Both the position numbers and the translations under genes were made by a program. The notes under the pieces were generated by a model. That model was not told the DNA's origin, did no database searches, and was given only the letters and a program-made list of their open reading frames with translations. Positions 18,276 through 28,065 of a DNA stretch of 64,000 bases are shown one piece after another; position 1 is the stretch's first letter, and each line of letters starts with the position of its first letter. Origin of the DNA: an uncultured bacterium (lineage in GTDB: Bacteria; Acidobacteriota; Thermoanaerobaculia; Thermoanaerobaculales; Thermoanaerobaculaceae); assembly GCA_937924755.1 (NCBI GenBank), contig CALEVZ010000037.1, forward strand, positions 1 to 64,000. Reading direction: 5' to 3'.

Positions 18276-19286
18276 TTACCTCCCATACACCGAATCCGGT
18301 GGGTCAGCAGGTCCCGCCCCGGCCTGACGGTGGGGGGGTATTGTAGCTGATTGCCAGAGCACGTCCTCCCCCGGCTGCGGGCGCCGTCGCCAGCGCCGGT
18401 GCATCCACACCCACTGCTCGGGGTGGGCGCGGATCTGCTGTTCGATACGCGCGCTCAGACGCGCCGTCAGCAGCCTGGCGTCCCGCTCGGGATCTTCGGA
18501 GAGTACCGGATCCCACGGTGGGTCGAAGGTGAGCAGCATGTCGCCGTTGGGCTGCCGCGCGGCAAAGGACGGCACGATGGGGCGCTTCGAGCGGCGGGCA
18601 AGCACCCCGGCGCCGGTGGGGGTCCACGCCGGAGTACCGAAGAACTCCACGAAACACCCCGGCGCGTCGATATCCTGATCGATGAGTAGCCCCAAGGTCG
18701 CTCCGGAACGACAGGCGGTGATCAGGGCCCGGCCCGCCCCCCTGCCCCGGCCAATGCTGGTGCCGCCGAAGCGCCCGCGCAGGGTGCGGATGATCGCATC
18801 AAAGCGGGGATCATCCAGGGCGCGCACGGCCACGGTCAGGGGGGTTCCCCGTGCCGCCAGGGCCAGGTTGAGCCACTCCCAGTTACCGCAGTGACCGGTG
18901 ACGATCACCGCTCCCTGGCCAGTAGAGATTCCCGCGTCCAGGTGCTCGAGACCGCAAAACGTCGTGCGGGCGAGCAGTTCTTCCGGGGCGACTCCCCACA
19001 GCCACACCACCTCGCCCGCCAGGCAGCCCAGGTGCCGGGCGCAGTCGCGGGCCAGGCGGTGGCGCCACTGGCGGTCGGCGGTGGGGAAGGCCAGGCGGAG
19101 GTGGTCCAGCATGCGCCGGCGTTCTCGCCGGGCCAGCCACCAGAGGAGGGTGCCGAGGCGTCTGCCTGCTCCCTGCCAGAACGCCAGGCCGGGCCGGGGG
19201 GAGATCCGCAGCAACCTGCGAAGCAATTCGTATCCCAGGCCGTAGCGCAGGTCGCGTAGTCTCGCGGGCACGGCTGAGTGTAGCAA
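18276..19286 (-). CDS. Lysophospholipid/lauroyl acyltransferase, LpxL/HtrB family
   Basis: VIVTGHCGNWEWLNLALAARG, LGLLIDQDIDAPGCFVEFFGTPAWTPTGAGVLARR, HPEQWVWMHRRWRRRP. Confidence 0.92.
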   Translation of the reverse strand: MLHSAVPARLRDLRYGLGYELLRRLLRISPRPGLAFWQGAGRRLGTLLWWLARRERRRMLDHLRLAFPTADRQWRHRLARDCARHLGCLAGEVVWLWGVAPEELLARTTFCGLEHLDAGISTGQGAVIVTGHCGNWEWLNLALAARGTPLTVAVRALDDPRFDAIIRTLRGRFGGTSIGRGRGAGRALITACRSGATLGLLIDQDIDAPGCFVEFFGTPAWTPTGAGVLARRSKRPIVPSFAARQPNGDMLLTFDPPWDPVLSEDPERDARLLTARLSARIEQQIRAHPEQWVWMHRRWRRRPQPGEDVLWQSATIPPHRQAGAGPADPPDSVYGR

Positions 19287-19358
19287 TTCGGGGCGCAGAG
19301 CGTAGTGCCCTGGCTCGGGGCAGAGGCGAGTATCATGCCACGACGGGAGGGGAGGGAG

Positions 19359-20003
19359 ATGGCGCCGCCGGGGGAGCTGTTCATCGTTTCGTCACCGTCT
19401 GGGGGAGGCAAAACCACAATCATACGCGGGGTGATGGAGGAGCTGCGGCGCCAGGGGCGCGCAGCCTATTTCTCCGTCTCCCACACCACTCGGCCGCCCC
19501 GGGAGGGCGAGCGCGACGGCGTGGACTACCACTTCGTCGAGCGCTCGGAGTTTCGCCGCATGGTGGAGCGCCGCGAGTTTCTGGAGTACGCCGAGGTGCA
19601 CGGCAACCTGTACGGCACCTCCCGGCGGGAGGTGGAAGGCCGGCTGGAGAGCGGCTGCGACGTCTTCCTCGATATCGACGTGCAGGGGGCGCGCCAGGTG
19701 CGAGCTTTCCTGCCGGCGGCCGTCAAGGTGTTCATCTTCCCGCCCTCCTGCGAGGAGCTGCGTCGGCGTCTCCTGGCCCGGCGGCAGGACTCTCCCGAGG
19801 TGATCGAGCGGCGGATTCGGAACGCTTTGAAGGAAATGCGCGAATACGCCGAGTTCGACTATGTTATTATTAATGATCGCCTGGAGCAGGCGATTCGCGA
19901 TCTCGCTCAGGTGGTCGCGACCTCGCGCCTGCGGCCTCGCGCCATGCAGGCGGTGGTGCAGCCGATCATCGATTCATTCGCGAGCGAGGTGGAGGAGGAG
20001 TAG
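19359..20003 (+). CDS. gmk: Guanylate kinase
   Basis: LFIVSSPSGGGKTTIIRGVME, FSVSHTTRPPREGERDGVDYHFV; start may be ATG 19335. Confidence 0.96.
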   Translation: MAPPGELFIVSSPSGGGKTTIIRGVMEELRRQGRAAYFSVSHTTRPPREGERDGVDYHFVERSEFRRMVERREFLEYAEVHGNLYGTSRREVEGRLESGCDVFLDIDVQGARQVRAFLPAAVKVFIFPPSCEELRRRLLARRQDSPEVIERRIRNALKEMREYAEFDYVIINDRLEQAIRDLAQVVATSRLRPRAMQAVVQPIIDSFASEVEEE

Positions 20004-20410
20004 TGGCTGATGTTGCCCTGGACAACGCGTTTCGCACCATTCTCATCGCCGCCGAGCGGGCCGAGCAGTTGATCAACGGCGCTCGGCCTCGTGTGGAAAG
20101 CCGTTTCGCCAAACCCGCCACCATCGCGCTGGACGAACTCTCGCGGGGACTGGTCCCCTGGCGCCCGGTGACCGCCGAGGAGTACGAGCAGCTGCGACTG
20201 CAGAAACTGGAGGCCCGCGCGGCCGAGGATCACGCTCCGATGTTCCTGCGGCCACCGTTGGCGGAACCTCTGCCCGCCGAGGAGACCGCCGAGGCCGAAG
20301 AGGAGCCGCTGGACGAGGACCTCGACGACGAGTTCGACGATGCCGACTATGACGATCTGGAGGATTTCGAGGAAGTCGTCGGCGACGAGGGCGGGGAGGC
20401 TGCTCCTTAA
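20003..20410 (+). CDS. rpoZ: RNA polymerase omega subunit with long acidic C-terminal tail
   Basis: Directly after gmk; LIAAERAEQLINGARPRVES..KPATIALDEL; acidic tail EEEPLDEDLDDEFDDADYDDLEDFEE. Confidence 0.85.
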   Translation: MADVALDNAFRTILIAAERAEQLINGARPRVESRFAKPATIALDELSRGLVPWRPVTAEEYEQLRLQKLEARAAEDHAPMFLRPPLAEPLPAEETAEAEEEPLDEDLDDEFDDADYDDLEDFEEVVGDEGGEAAP

Positions 20411-20586
20411 GGGGCGGCTGACGGATCGATGGCGAGGGACGTCGCGGGCTCGGCGGGGGACGTTGAAAAGGCCTCCGTGGCACCGTCGAGAGGCGTGAAA
20501 TGGGCTGGCGGTAGCGGCCCGGGGGGACGATCGGGCCGGCCCTGTGGCCCTGCTCGTGCGCGCGCCGTGAGGGGGAATTGGCGCCC

Positions 20587-21780
20587 GTGAGCGGCGTGGT
20601 CGTTCTGGGGATCTCCGGCGGAATCGCTGCGTTCCGAGCCGCGGAGCTGGCGCGGGCGCTGGTGAGGGAGGGGTACGAGGTCTTCCCCATCCTCACCCGC
20701 AACGCCGCCCGGTTCGTCTCACCCTACACCCTGTCGATCCTCACCGGGCATGCGGCGCAGGTGTCGTTGTGGCGGGGCGAGGGCGCGGCGGTGGACCACA
20801 TCGAGCTGGCGCGCCGGGCCGACCTGTTGCTCGTCGCCCCGGCCACCGCCGACGTGCTTGCCAAGATGGCCGCCGGCATCGCCGACGATGCGCTGACCAC
20901 CTATGCGGTGGCCCACCGTCGGGGAGTGGTGTTGGCGCCGGCGATGAATACCTTCATGTGGCGGCACCCGGCCACCCAGGCGGCGGTGGAGGTCCTGGCA
21001 CGACGCGGAGCGGTGGTGGTGGCGCCCGAGGTGGGCGAGCTGGCCTGCGGGGACGTGGGGGAGGGCAGACTGGCGTCGCTGGAGCGGATCCTCGCTGCCG
21101 CGCTGGCCGCCTTGCCCCGGCGTGGACCGCTGGCCGGGCTGCGGCTGCTGATTACCGCCGGGGCGACGCGGGAGCCGCTGGATGCGGTGCGCGTTTTGAC
21201 CAACCGCTCCTCGGGGCGGATGGGTCTGGCGCTGGTTTCGGCGGCGCGGCGCCTGGGTGCTGAGGTCCGGCTCCTGGCGGGGGGCGGCATGGCCGTATTT
21301 GAGGTGGTGGAATGCGAGCGTTTCGAGACCGCCGCCGAGCTCGCCCAGCGGCTGGCAGTCCGGGCCCCGGAGGCCGACTGCGTCCTGCACGCCGCGGCGG
21401 TGGCCGACTTTCGCCCCGCCCACCCGGTGGCGGGAAAAATGGATCGACGCGGTGGTGCTCTCACGGTGGAGCTCGAACCGGTTCCCGACCTCGCAGCGGG
21501 GATGGCTCGTCCGCAAGGCCGCCCCTACCTGGTCATCTTCGCCGCCAACGCTAGCCACGAGCTCAGCGAGAGGGCGCACGCCAAACTGGTGGACAAGGGC
21601 GCGGACGCGGTTGTGGCCAACCCCATCGACGAGTCGGGGGCGGGCATGGAGAGCGTCACCAATCGGGCGTTGCTGCTCTCCCGCCGGGGACTGCGGCGGG
21701 AGTTTCCCCTGCAGGACAAGGAATCCTTGGCTAGGGAGCTGCTTCTCACCTTGGCGCCGGAGCTTTTGCAGGGGCGATGA
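20587..21780 (+). CDS. coaBC: Bifunctional phosphopantothenoylcysteine decarboxylase/synthetase
   Basis: [65 protein letters not shown]. Confidence 0.95.
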   Translation: MSGVVVLGISGGIAAFRAAELARALVREGYEVFPILTRNAARFVSPYTLSILTGHAAQVSLWRGEGAAVDHIELARRADLLLVAPATADVLAKMAAGIADDALTTYAVAHRRGVVLAPAMNTFMWRHPATQAAVEVLARRGAVVVAPEVGELACGDVGEGRLASLERILAAALAALPRRGPLAGLRLLITAGATREPLDAVRVLTNRSSGRMGLALVSAARRLGAEVRLLAGGGMAVFEVVECERFETAAELAQRLAVRAPEADCVLHAAAVADFRPAHPVAGKMDRRGGALTVELEPVPDLAAGMARPQGRPYLVIFAANASHELSERAHAKLVDKGADAVVANPIDESGAGMESVTNRALLLSRRGLRREFPLQDKESLARELLLTLAPELLQGR

Positions 21781-22496
21781 ACCTGGCCACGGTCGAGCTG
21801 CTGAGATACCTCCGCGAGCTGGGTTGGAGCGATGTGGAGCTGCCGCCGCCTTCTCCCTTCGTTTCAGCTTCTCCCGTCGCCTCTCCGGCTCCTCTACCGC
21901 CGCCGGCAGCTGGCGGCAGTGCGGGCGAGATGCTGGCCGCGCTGGCGGCGCAGCTGGCCGATTGCCGGCGCTGCCGGCTGTGCGAGGGCCGCACCCAGGT
22001 AGTGTTCGGCGTGGGTAACCCGCAGGCCCGGTTGATGTTCATCGGGGAGGGACCGGGGCAGGAGGAGGACCGACTGGGCGAGCCCTTTGTCGGCCGGGCG
22101 GGGAGGCTGCTGGACGCCATGTTGCAAGCGCTGGGTTTGCCTCGCCGGGAGGTGTACATCGCCAACGTGGTCAAGTGCCGGCCACCAGGCAACCGCGATC
22201 CCCAGGATGATGAGGTGGCGGCCTGTCGGCCGTTTCTGGAACGGCAGGTGGAGCTGGTCAATCCGCAGGTCATCGTGACCCTGGGACGGGTTGCCGCGCG
22301 CCACCTGCTGGGTCGCTCGGAGGCGATGCGGGAACTGCGCGGCCGGTGGACGAGCTGGCGGGGACGCCGCGTGCTGCCCACCTACCATCCGGCGTTTTTG
22401 CTGCGAACTCCCTCCGCCAAGGCCGAAGCCTGGCGAGACCTGAAGGAAGTCAGGCGTTCACTGTCCCTTGCCAGAGGTGAGGCGGGTCCGGCGTAG
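21777..22496 (+). CDS. Family 4-type uracil-DNA glycosylase
   Basis: [64 protein letters not shown]; Fe-S cysteines present. Confidence 0.95.
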   Translation: MNLATVELLRYLRELGWSDVELPPPSPFVSASPVASPAPLPPPAAGGSAGEMLAALAAQLADCRRCRLCEGRTQVVFGVGNPQARLMFIGEGPGQEEDRLGEPFVGRAGRLLDAMLQALGLPRREVYIANVVKCRPPGNRDPQDDEVAACRPFLERQVELVNPQVIVTLGRVAARHLLGRSEAMRELRGRWTSWRGRRVLPTYHPAFLLRTPSAKAEAWRDLKEVRRSLSLARGEAGPA

Positions 22497-22528
22497 GGGT
22501 GCCCCCGTGGTATAGTGGAGGCACAGCG

Positions 22529-24244
22529 ATGCCTCGGGTGTGGCTTTTCTCGCGCTCGCTCCTCTACCCGCTCACGGCGGTTCTGGTGCTTCTCGCGGCG
22601 CTGCCCGTTCTCCTGGTCGGGTGGGGGTTTGTTCGCTCCAACAGCGAGCAGGTTTCGACCCTCGAGAAGCAATACCTCACCCGGCAGGCGGTGGGTCTGG
22701 GACGCGAGATCGAGCTCTTTTTCGTGGACACCGTCGGCCGCCTGGAGACCGTCGCCCAGGTGGTGCGTCCCCGCTCGCACCTGCCGGGGGGCGCGGGGGA
22801 GGCGGCGGCTGCTTTGCGGCAAATCGTCGAGTCCAACCGCCGTGTCATCCTCCTGCGCCTGTTGGACGAGAGTGGCAAGGGGCCTTTCGTGCAGAGCCGG
22901 GCTCTGCGCCCGGAGGCAGAAGAAGTTTTGGAGGCGAGGCTGGAGCAGGCATTTACCTTGAACCTCTCGGGGCGACCGGTACGCGACGAGTTGTTGCGCC
23001 TGCCCGGGGCCGGCGCGGTGGCGGTGGTATCGCTGCCGGTGGTGCAGCAGGGTGGGGTGGTGGTGGCCTCGCTGCAGGGCGCCGTGTCCCTCGACTGGCT
23101 GAGTGCGCGGCTGGCCGACGAGGCCGCCAGCGGACTGGTGGTGGACGTTATCGACCGCAGCGGAGAGGTGCTCTTTTCCACCAATCCGGAGCGCCTCGGG
23201 CAGAGCGCCGCCGGCCATCCCCTGGTGCGGCAGTTCATGCACACCCCGGTACGTCTCACCACCACCTACCAGGACCCCCTGACGCCCGCGGGTCCGCAGG
23301 TGCTGGGCAGTCTCTGCCCGGTGGAGGGGGTGCCGTGGGCGGTGGTGGCTGCCCGCGATCTCGACGTGGCTTTCGCGGCGGTGCGGGCGATGGGGCAGCG
23401 CACGGCGGTACTGGCCCTCGCCACCACCACCCTGGCGGTGCTGGCGGGGGGGGCCCTGGCGCGCCGCATCACCTCGCCCCTGCGCCACCTGGCGGAGGTG
23501 ACGACGGCGGTGGCCCGGGGAGAGTTCTCCCGACGCGTTCCGGTCACCTCTCAGAACGAACTGGGACAGCTCGCCTCCAACTTCAACTTGATGGCGGCGG
23601 AGGTGGAAAGTTATGTGCAGTCGCTACGGCGGGCGCTGCGCGAGAACCAGGAGTTGATGCTGGACTCCATTCGCGCCCTCGCCGCCGCCATCGACGCCAA
23701 GAACCCGTACACCCGCGGTCATTCGGAGCGCGTGAGCCAGTACGCCGTGGCCATCGGCCGCCATCTGGGGCTTTCCAGCGAGGAGATGCAGAACCTCGAG
23801 ATCGCCGCCATCCTCCACGATGTCGGGAAAATCGGCATTGAGGACAAGATCCTCCTCAAGCCCTCTGCCTTGAGTGAGCAGGAGTTCGCCCAGATGCGCG
23901 GTCACGTCCTCAAGGGCGCCTCCATTGTCAGTCCTATCAAGCGCTTGCATGAAATCCTCCCCGGTATCCGGTCGCACCATGAGAACTGGGGGGGAGGGGG
24001 ATACCCGGACGGCCTGGTGGGCGAAGAAATTCCGCTGATGGCGCGCATCATCGCCGCGGCGGATGTCTTTGATGCCATGACCACTCATCGGCCGTATCAG
24101 CCGGCCATGGTGCTGGATTCGGTGCTGGCGCGAGTCCGGGAGCTGTCCGGCACACGCCTGGATCCCCGCGTGGTGGAGGCGTTTTTCAAGGCGGTCAGAG
24201 CGGGGGAGCTGGTGCCCCTGGGAAGCGTGGAGGTGGCGTCGTGA
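22529..24244 (+). CDS. HD-GYP phosphodiesterase with N-terminal sensor and HAMP
   Basis: HAMP (RRITSPLRHLAEVTTAVARGEFSRRV), then HSERVSQYA..ILHDVGKIGIEDKIL..HHENWGGGGYPDGL. Confidence 0.93.
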   Translation: MPRVWLFSRSLLYPLTAVLVLLAALPVLLVGWGFVRSNSEQVSTLEKQYLTRQAVGLGREIELFFVDTVGRLETVAQVVRPRSHLPGGAGEAAAALRQIVESNRRVILLRLLDESGKGPFVQSRALRPEAEEVLEARLEQAFTLNLSGRPVRDELLRLPGAGAVAVVSLPVVQQGGVVVASLQGAVSLDWLSARLADEAASGLVVDVIDRSGEVLFSTNPERLGQSAAGHPLVRQFMHTPVRLTTTYQDPLTPAGPQVLGSLCPVEGVPWAVVAARDLDVAFAAVRAMGQRTAVLALATTTLAVLAGGALARRITSPLRHLAEVTTAVARGEFSRRVPVTSQNELGQLASNFNLMAAEVESYVQSLRRALRENQELMLDSIRALAAAIDAKNPYTRGHSERVSQYAVAIGRHLGLSSEEMQNLEIAAILHDVGKIGIEDKILLKPSALSEQEFAQMRGHVLKGASIVSPIKRLHEILPGIRSHHENWGGGGYPDGLVGEEIPLMARIIAAADVFDAMTTHRPYQPAMVLDSVLARVRELSGTRLDPRVVEAFFKAVRAGELVPLGSVEVAS

Positions 24245-25035
24245 ATCGCCGATGGTGTCACGTTCCGCTGCTTGCAGTTGTTCTCTTTGCCGGCCTGTAC
24301 GGATGCACGACCGCTCCCCCCGCAGCCCGCCGCGAGCAGTTGCCCCCCGAAATCGATGCCAACGATCCGCTGGCGCCGACGCTGTTGATGCAGCAGGGGC
24401 AGGCGCTGGTGCGGGAGGGGCGCATCGAGGAGGGGCGCGCCCGCCTGCAGGCCGCCCTCGCCCTCCAACCCAACAATCCGATCATCTTCAATCAGCTGGG
24501 GCTGGCGGAGATGACCGCCGGGCGGCCCTCCCGGGCGATTGAGCACTTTACCCGGGCCCTGCAGCTGGCCCCGGCGTTCTCCGATGCGCGCAACAACCGC
24601 GGCGCCGCCTACATGCAGGTGGGTCAGTTCTCCCTAGCCGAGGCCGATCTGTTGCAGGCGCTGGGTGATCGCTACTACCCTAACCGCGCCGGTGTGTACT
24701 TCAACCTGGGCTCGTTGAACCTGGCCAGGGGCAATTTGACGGCCGCCGTGGAAAATTTGCGCCGTGCCGTCGGACCCACTGGCCCCGTGGACGCGTACCT
24801 GCTGCTGGGCGACGTGGAGGAGCGGCTGGGGAGGTTTGAACTGGCGGAGTCGGCGCTGCGCGACGGCGTATCGCGTGCTCCGGAGAGAGCAGATGTACTC
24901 CTCGCCCTAGCTACCTTCCTGGATCGCCGCGGGCGTGGCGCCGAGGCCAGGAGCTATTTCGAAAAGATCATCCTGCTCGCCCCCGCCTCAAGCGAGGCGG
25001 AGCAGGCGCGCACACGCCTTAAGGTGGGGAGCTGA
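24241..25035 (+). CDS. TPR-repeat lipoprotein
   Basis: Signal with LYGC lipobox; tandem TPR helices (NPIIFNQLGLAEMTAGRPSRAIEHFTRALQLAP). Confidence 0.87.
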   Translation: MNRRWCHVPLLAVVLFAGLYGCTTAPPAARREQLPPEIDANDPLAPTLLMQQGQALVREGRIEEGRARLQAALALQPNNPIIFNQLGLAEMTAGRPSRAIEHFTRALQLAPAFSDARNNRGAAYMQVGQFSLAEADLLQALGDRYYPNRAGVYFNLGSLNLARGNLTAAVENLRRAVGPTGPVDAYLLLGDVEERLGRFELAESALRDGVSRAPERADVLLALATFLDRRGRGAEARSYFEKIILLAPASSEAEQARTRLKVGS

Positions 25036-25036
25036 C

Positions 25037-25399
25037 GTGCCGTTTCACTACCTCCTGACCAATCTGATGGCGGACGTACCTGGGCTGCGGGGGGCCGTCT
25101 TCGTCGACCCCGAGGGCGAGGCCATCGAGCACGTGAGCAGGGACGGCGGCCTGTACGAGTTGAAGCTCGAGGGAGCCTACCACGGTATCTTCCTGCGTCG
25201 AGCCAGCCAACTGGCCTCGGTGGTCGGAGCCGGCGAATTGGAGCGTCTGGTGGTGGCTGGCTCGGGGTTGCAGGTGGTGACCACCGCTTTGAAGGACGGG
25301 TATTATCTGGTGCTGGTGCTGGATGCCGGCGCCCCGATCTCAACCCTTCGCGGCCCGATGCTGCGCACCGTTGCCGCGCTGAACCGAGAAATTATCTGA
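25037..25399 (+). CDS. Roadblock/LC7 domain protein
   Basis: GLRGAVFVDPEGEAIEHVS..LVVAGSGLQVVTTALKDGYYLVLVLDAGAPISTLRGPMLRTVAAL; GTG start 25037. Confidence 0.7.
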   Translation: MPFHYLLTNLMADVPGLRGAVFVDPEGEAIEHVSRDGGLYELKLEGAYHGIFLRRASQLASVVGAGELERLVVAGSGLQVVTTALKDGYYLVLVLDAGAPISTLRGPMLRTVAALNREII

Positions 25400-25428
25400 C
25401 GTCGGCATCCCGGCCCGGGGGGTGATGC

Positions 25429-26334
25429 GTGGAGCTGTGGGAACGCCTGCGAAAGGGGCTGGGAGCCACCCGCGCCCTTTTCGGCGAGAGACTGATGGGC
25501 GAGGGCGGGAGGGTCCGTGTCGAGGCGCTGGAGGAAGCGCTGCTGGTGGCCGACGTGGGCGTCGAAACGGCGGAGGGGATCGTTCGTGACTTTGCTCGGG
25601 CCTCCCGTTCCGAAGTGGCCGATGCCGGTGGCGAGTTGGCATGGCTGAAAGCGCGCCTGCGCCGCCTGCTGTCGGACGACGGCACACCGCCGCAGCGCGG
25701 TATGCCCCACGTGGTTCTCGTCGTAGGCGTCAACGGCACAGGCAAGACCACCACGGTGGCCAAGCTGGCGGCCGCCGCCCGGGCGGCGGGCCGCAGCGTG
25801 GTGATGGTGGCCGCTGACACCTTCCGGGCCGCCGCGGTGGAGCAGCTGCAGAGCTGGGGGCAGCGTCTCGGCCTGGAGGTGGTGGCCCACCGGCAGGGCG
25901 CCGACCCCGCCGCGGTGGTTTTCGATGCCCTCAACGCCGCCAAGTCCCGCAAGCTCGACGAGGTGATCGTGGACACCGCCGGGCGACTGCACACCAAGCA
26001 CAACCTCATGGCGGAGCTGGAAAAGGTGCGCAGGGTGTGCGGTCGAGCAGTCACCGGGGCGCCCCAGGAGGTGCTGCTGGTGTTGGATGCCACCACCGGA
26101 TCCAACGGTCTTGCCCAGGCTCGAGAGTTTCGCGAGCACGCCGGCGTCACCGGTGTGGTGCTGACCAAGCTGGACGGGACGGCAAAAGGTGGAGTGGTCC
26201 TGGCGGTGGCCAGGGAGCTGGGCGTGCCGGTGAAGTGGGTCGGGGTGGGGGAGAGCGTCGAGGATTTGCTGCCGTTCTCCGCCGATGCTTTCGTCGAGGC
26301 ATTGCTGGAGCCGCTGCAGGGAGAGTCGAGGTGA
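25429..26334 (+). CDS. ftsY: Signal recognition particle receptor FtsY
   Basis: VNGTGKTTTVAKLAA, AADTFRAAAVEQL, DTAGRLHTKHNLMAEL, LTKLDGTAKGGV. Confidence 0.97.
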   Translation: MELWERLRKGLGATRALFGERLMGEGGRVRVEALEEALLVADVGVETAEGIVRDFARASRSEVADAGGELAWLKARLRRLLSDDGTPPQRGMPHVVLVVGVNGTGKTTTVAKLAAAARAAGRSVVMVAADTFRAAAVEQLQSWGQRLGLEVVAHRQGADPAAVVFDALNAAKSRKLDEVIVDTAGRLHTKHNLMAELEKVRRVCGRAVTGAPQEVLLVLDATTGSNGLAQAREFREHAGVTGVVLTKLDGTAKGGVVLAVARELGVPVKWVGVGESVEDLLPFSADAFVEALLEPLQGESR

Positions 26335-27434
26335 GCTGGGAAGCCCTGATGACTCAGGCGCTTTCCCTGGCGGAACGGGGGCGCTACGGAGCCAGTCCCA
26401 ACCCCATGGTGGGGGCGGTGGTGCTGGACACCGAGGGCAGGGTGGTGGGCGAGGGCGCCCACCTGCGTTGCGGTGGCCCCCATGCCGAAGTGGCGGCGCT
26501 AGCAGCAGCCGGTGAGCGGGCCTTGGGCGGCACGCTGGTGGTCACCCTGGAGCCCTGCGTACACCACGGGCGCACCCCCCCCTGCGTGGATGCGATCCTT
26601 GCCGCGGCGATTCGTCGCGTGGTCATCGGCTGCCTGGATCCCAATCCGGCGGTGTGCGGGCGCGGCGTGGAGGCGCTGCGCCGGGCCGGGGTGGAGGTCA
26701 TCGAAGGGGTCGAGTCCGCCGCCTGCCAGGCGCTGAATCGAAAGTTTTTTCATTACATGGAGACGGGTCTCCCCTACGTCACCCTGAAGATGGCGGTGAC
26801 GCTGGACGGCAAGCTGGCGGCCCGCGGGGGACGTTCCCGCTGGATCACCTCCGAGGCCTCCCGGCACGAGGGGTATGCGTTGCGGGAGGAGCACGACGCC
26901 CTGCTGGTGGGCGTTGGAACGGTGCTGGCCGATGACCCTCGTCTGCTGCGCCACCTGGGGCTCAACCCCGATCCCCATCTGCAGCGGGTGGTGCTGGATT
27001 CCCGGCTGCGCACCCCGCCGGAGTGCACTTTGCTACGCCACCGGCCCGCGGACGTGGTGCTGTTCTGCACGGAGCGCGCCACTCCTGCCGATCGCCGCGC
27101 CCTCGAGGGCAGCGGCGCACGGGTGGTGGAGGTGGGAAGCGATGAACGCGGCCGCTGCGACCTCCGGCAGGTCATGAAGTGGTTGGGAGGACGAGGGGTG
27201 AGCTCGGTGCTGGTGGAGGGCGGCGGGGAGACGCACTGGTCGTTCCTCAAGGAGGGGCTGGCGCAGCGGGTCCACGTCTTCCTGGCACCCATGGTGATGG
27301 GAGGCAGGGAGGCGGTCCCGGCCGTCGGGGGGGTTGGCTTCGCGTCGCCGCAGGAGGCCGTGCGGCTGGAGTTCGTCGAGGTGCGGCGGCTCGATGGCGA
27401 CGTTGTGCTGGTGGGCGAGGTGGTGCGTGTTTAG
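26331..27434 (+). CDS. ribD: Riboflavin biosynthesis deaminase/reductase
   Basis: YGASPNPMVGAVV, HAEVAAL, VTLEPCVHHGRTPPCVDAI, VTLKMAVTLDGKLAARGGRSRWIT; GTG start overlapping the ftsY stop. Confidence 0.96.
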   Translation: MSWEALMTQALSLAERGRYGASPNPMVGAVVLDTEGRVVGEGAHLRCGGPHAEVAALAAAGERALGGTLVVTLEPCVHHGRTPPCVDAILAAAIRRVVIGCLDPNPAVCGRGVEALRRAGVEVIEGVESAACQALNRKFFHYMETGLPYVTLKMAVTLDGKLAARGGRSRWITSEASRHEGYALREEHDALLVGVGTVLADDPRLLRHLGLNPDPHLQRVVLDSRLRTPPECTLLRHRPADVVLFCTERATPADRRALEGSGARVVEVGSDERGRCDLRQVMKWLGGRGVSSVLVEGGGETHWSFLKEGLAQRVHVFLAPMVMGGREAVPAVGGVGFASPQEAVRLEFVEVRRLDGDVVLVGEVVRV

Positions 27435-28065
27435 CGGCATGGTTGTGGCCCTCGGGGAGATCGCCCGGCTGCAGCGCACCGCGGGGGGGGCGATGCTGCA
27501 TATCCGCTGCACCTTCCCAGGGGAAAACCTGACCGACGGAGAAAGTATCGCCGTCAACGGCGCCTGCCTCACCGTCGCCACCCCGGTTGACGGAGGGTTC
27601 ATCGCCGACCTGTCCACCGAGACCTTGCGTCGCACCACCCTGGGGAACCTGTCCGTCCGGGCGAAGGTGAATCTGGAGAGGGCCCTTCGCCTGGGCGACA
27701 GACTGGGAGGGCATCTGGTCCTGGGTCACGTGGATGCCACCGCCCGCATCCTCGAGCTGCGCCGGGAGGGTGGTTTCCTGGTGATGCGGGTGGAGTTGCC
27801 CGGGTCACTGGCGCAGGAGGTGGCGGAAAAGGGCTCCGTGGCGGTCGACGGGGTCTCCTTGACGGTGGCCGCAGTGCACAGCGGGTGGTTCGAGGTGGCC
27901 CTCATCCCCACCACGCTCTCCTCCACGACTCTCGGCGAGCGACGTGTCGGTGACCGGGTGAACTTGGAAACGGACGTGCTGGCAAAGTACGTGCGGCGGG
28001 CGCTGGGCCACCGCGATGAAGGCGTTGCCGCGGTGTGGAAGGAGTGGCTCAGTGCGGAGGGTTGA
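27427..28065 (+). CDS. ribE: Riboflavin synthase alpha subunit
   Basis: Two lumazine-binding repeats: GESIAVNGACLTVA and GSVAVDGVSLTVA; LGDRLGGHLVLGHVD. Confidence 0.94.
   Translation: MFSGMVVALGEIARLQRTAGGAMLHIRCTFPGENLTDGESIAVNGACLTVATPVDGGFIADLSTETLRRTTLGNLSVRAKVNLERALRLGDRLGGHLVLGHVDATARILELRREGGFLVMRVELPGSLAQEVAEKGSVAVDGVSLTVAAVHSGWFEVALIPTTLSSTTLGERRVGDRVNLETDVLAKYVRRALGHRDEGVAAVWKEWLSAEG

Noticed and set aside
26300-26340. FMN riboswitch ahead of ribD
   Set aside because: ribD GTG overlaps the ftsY stop codon, leaving no intergenic leader.
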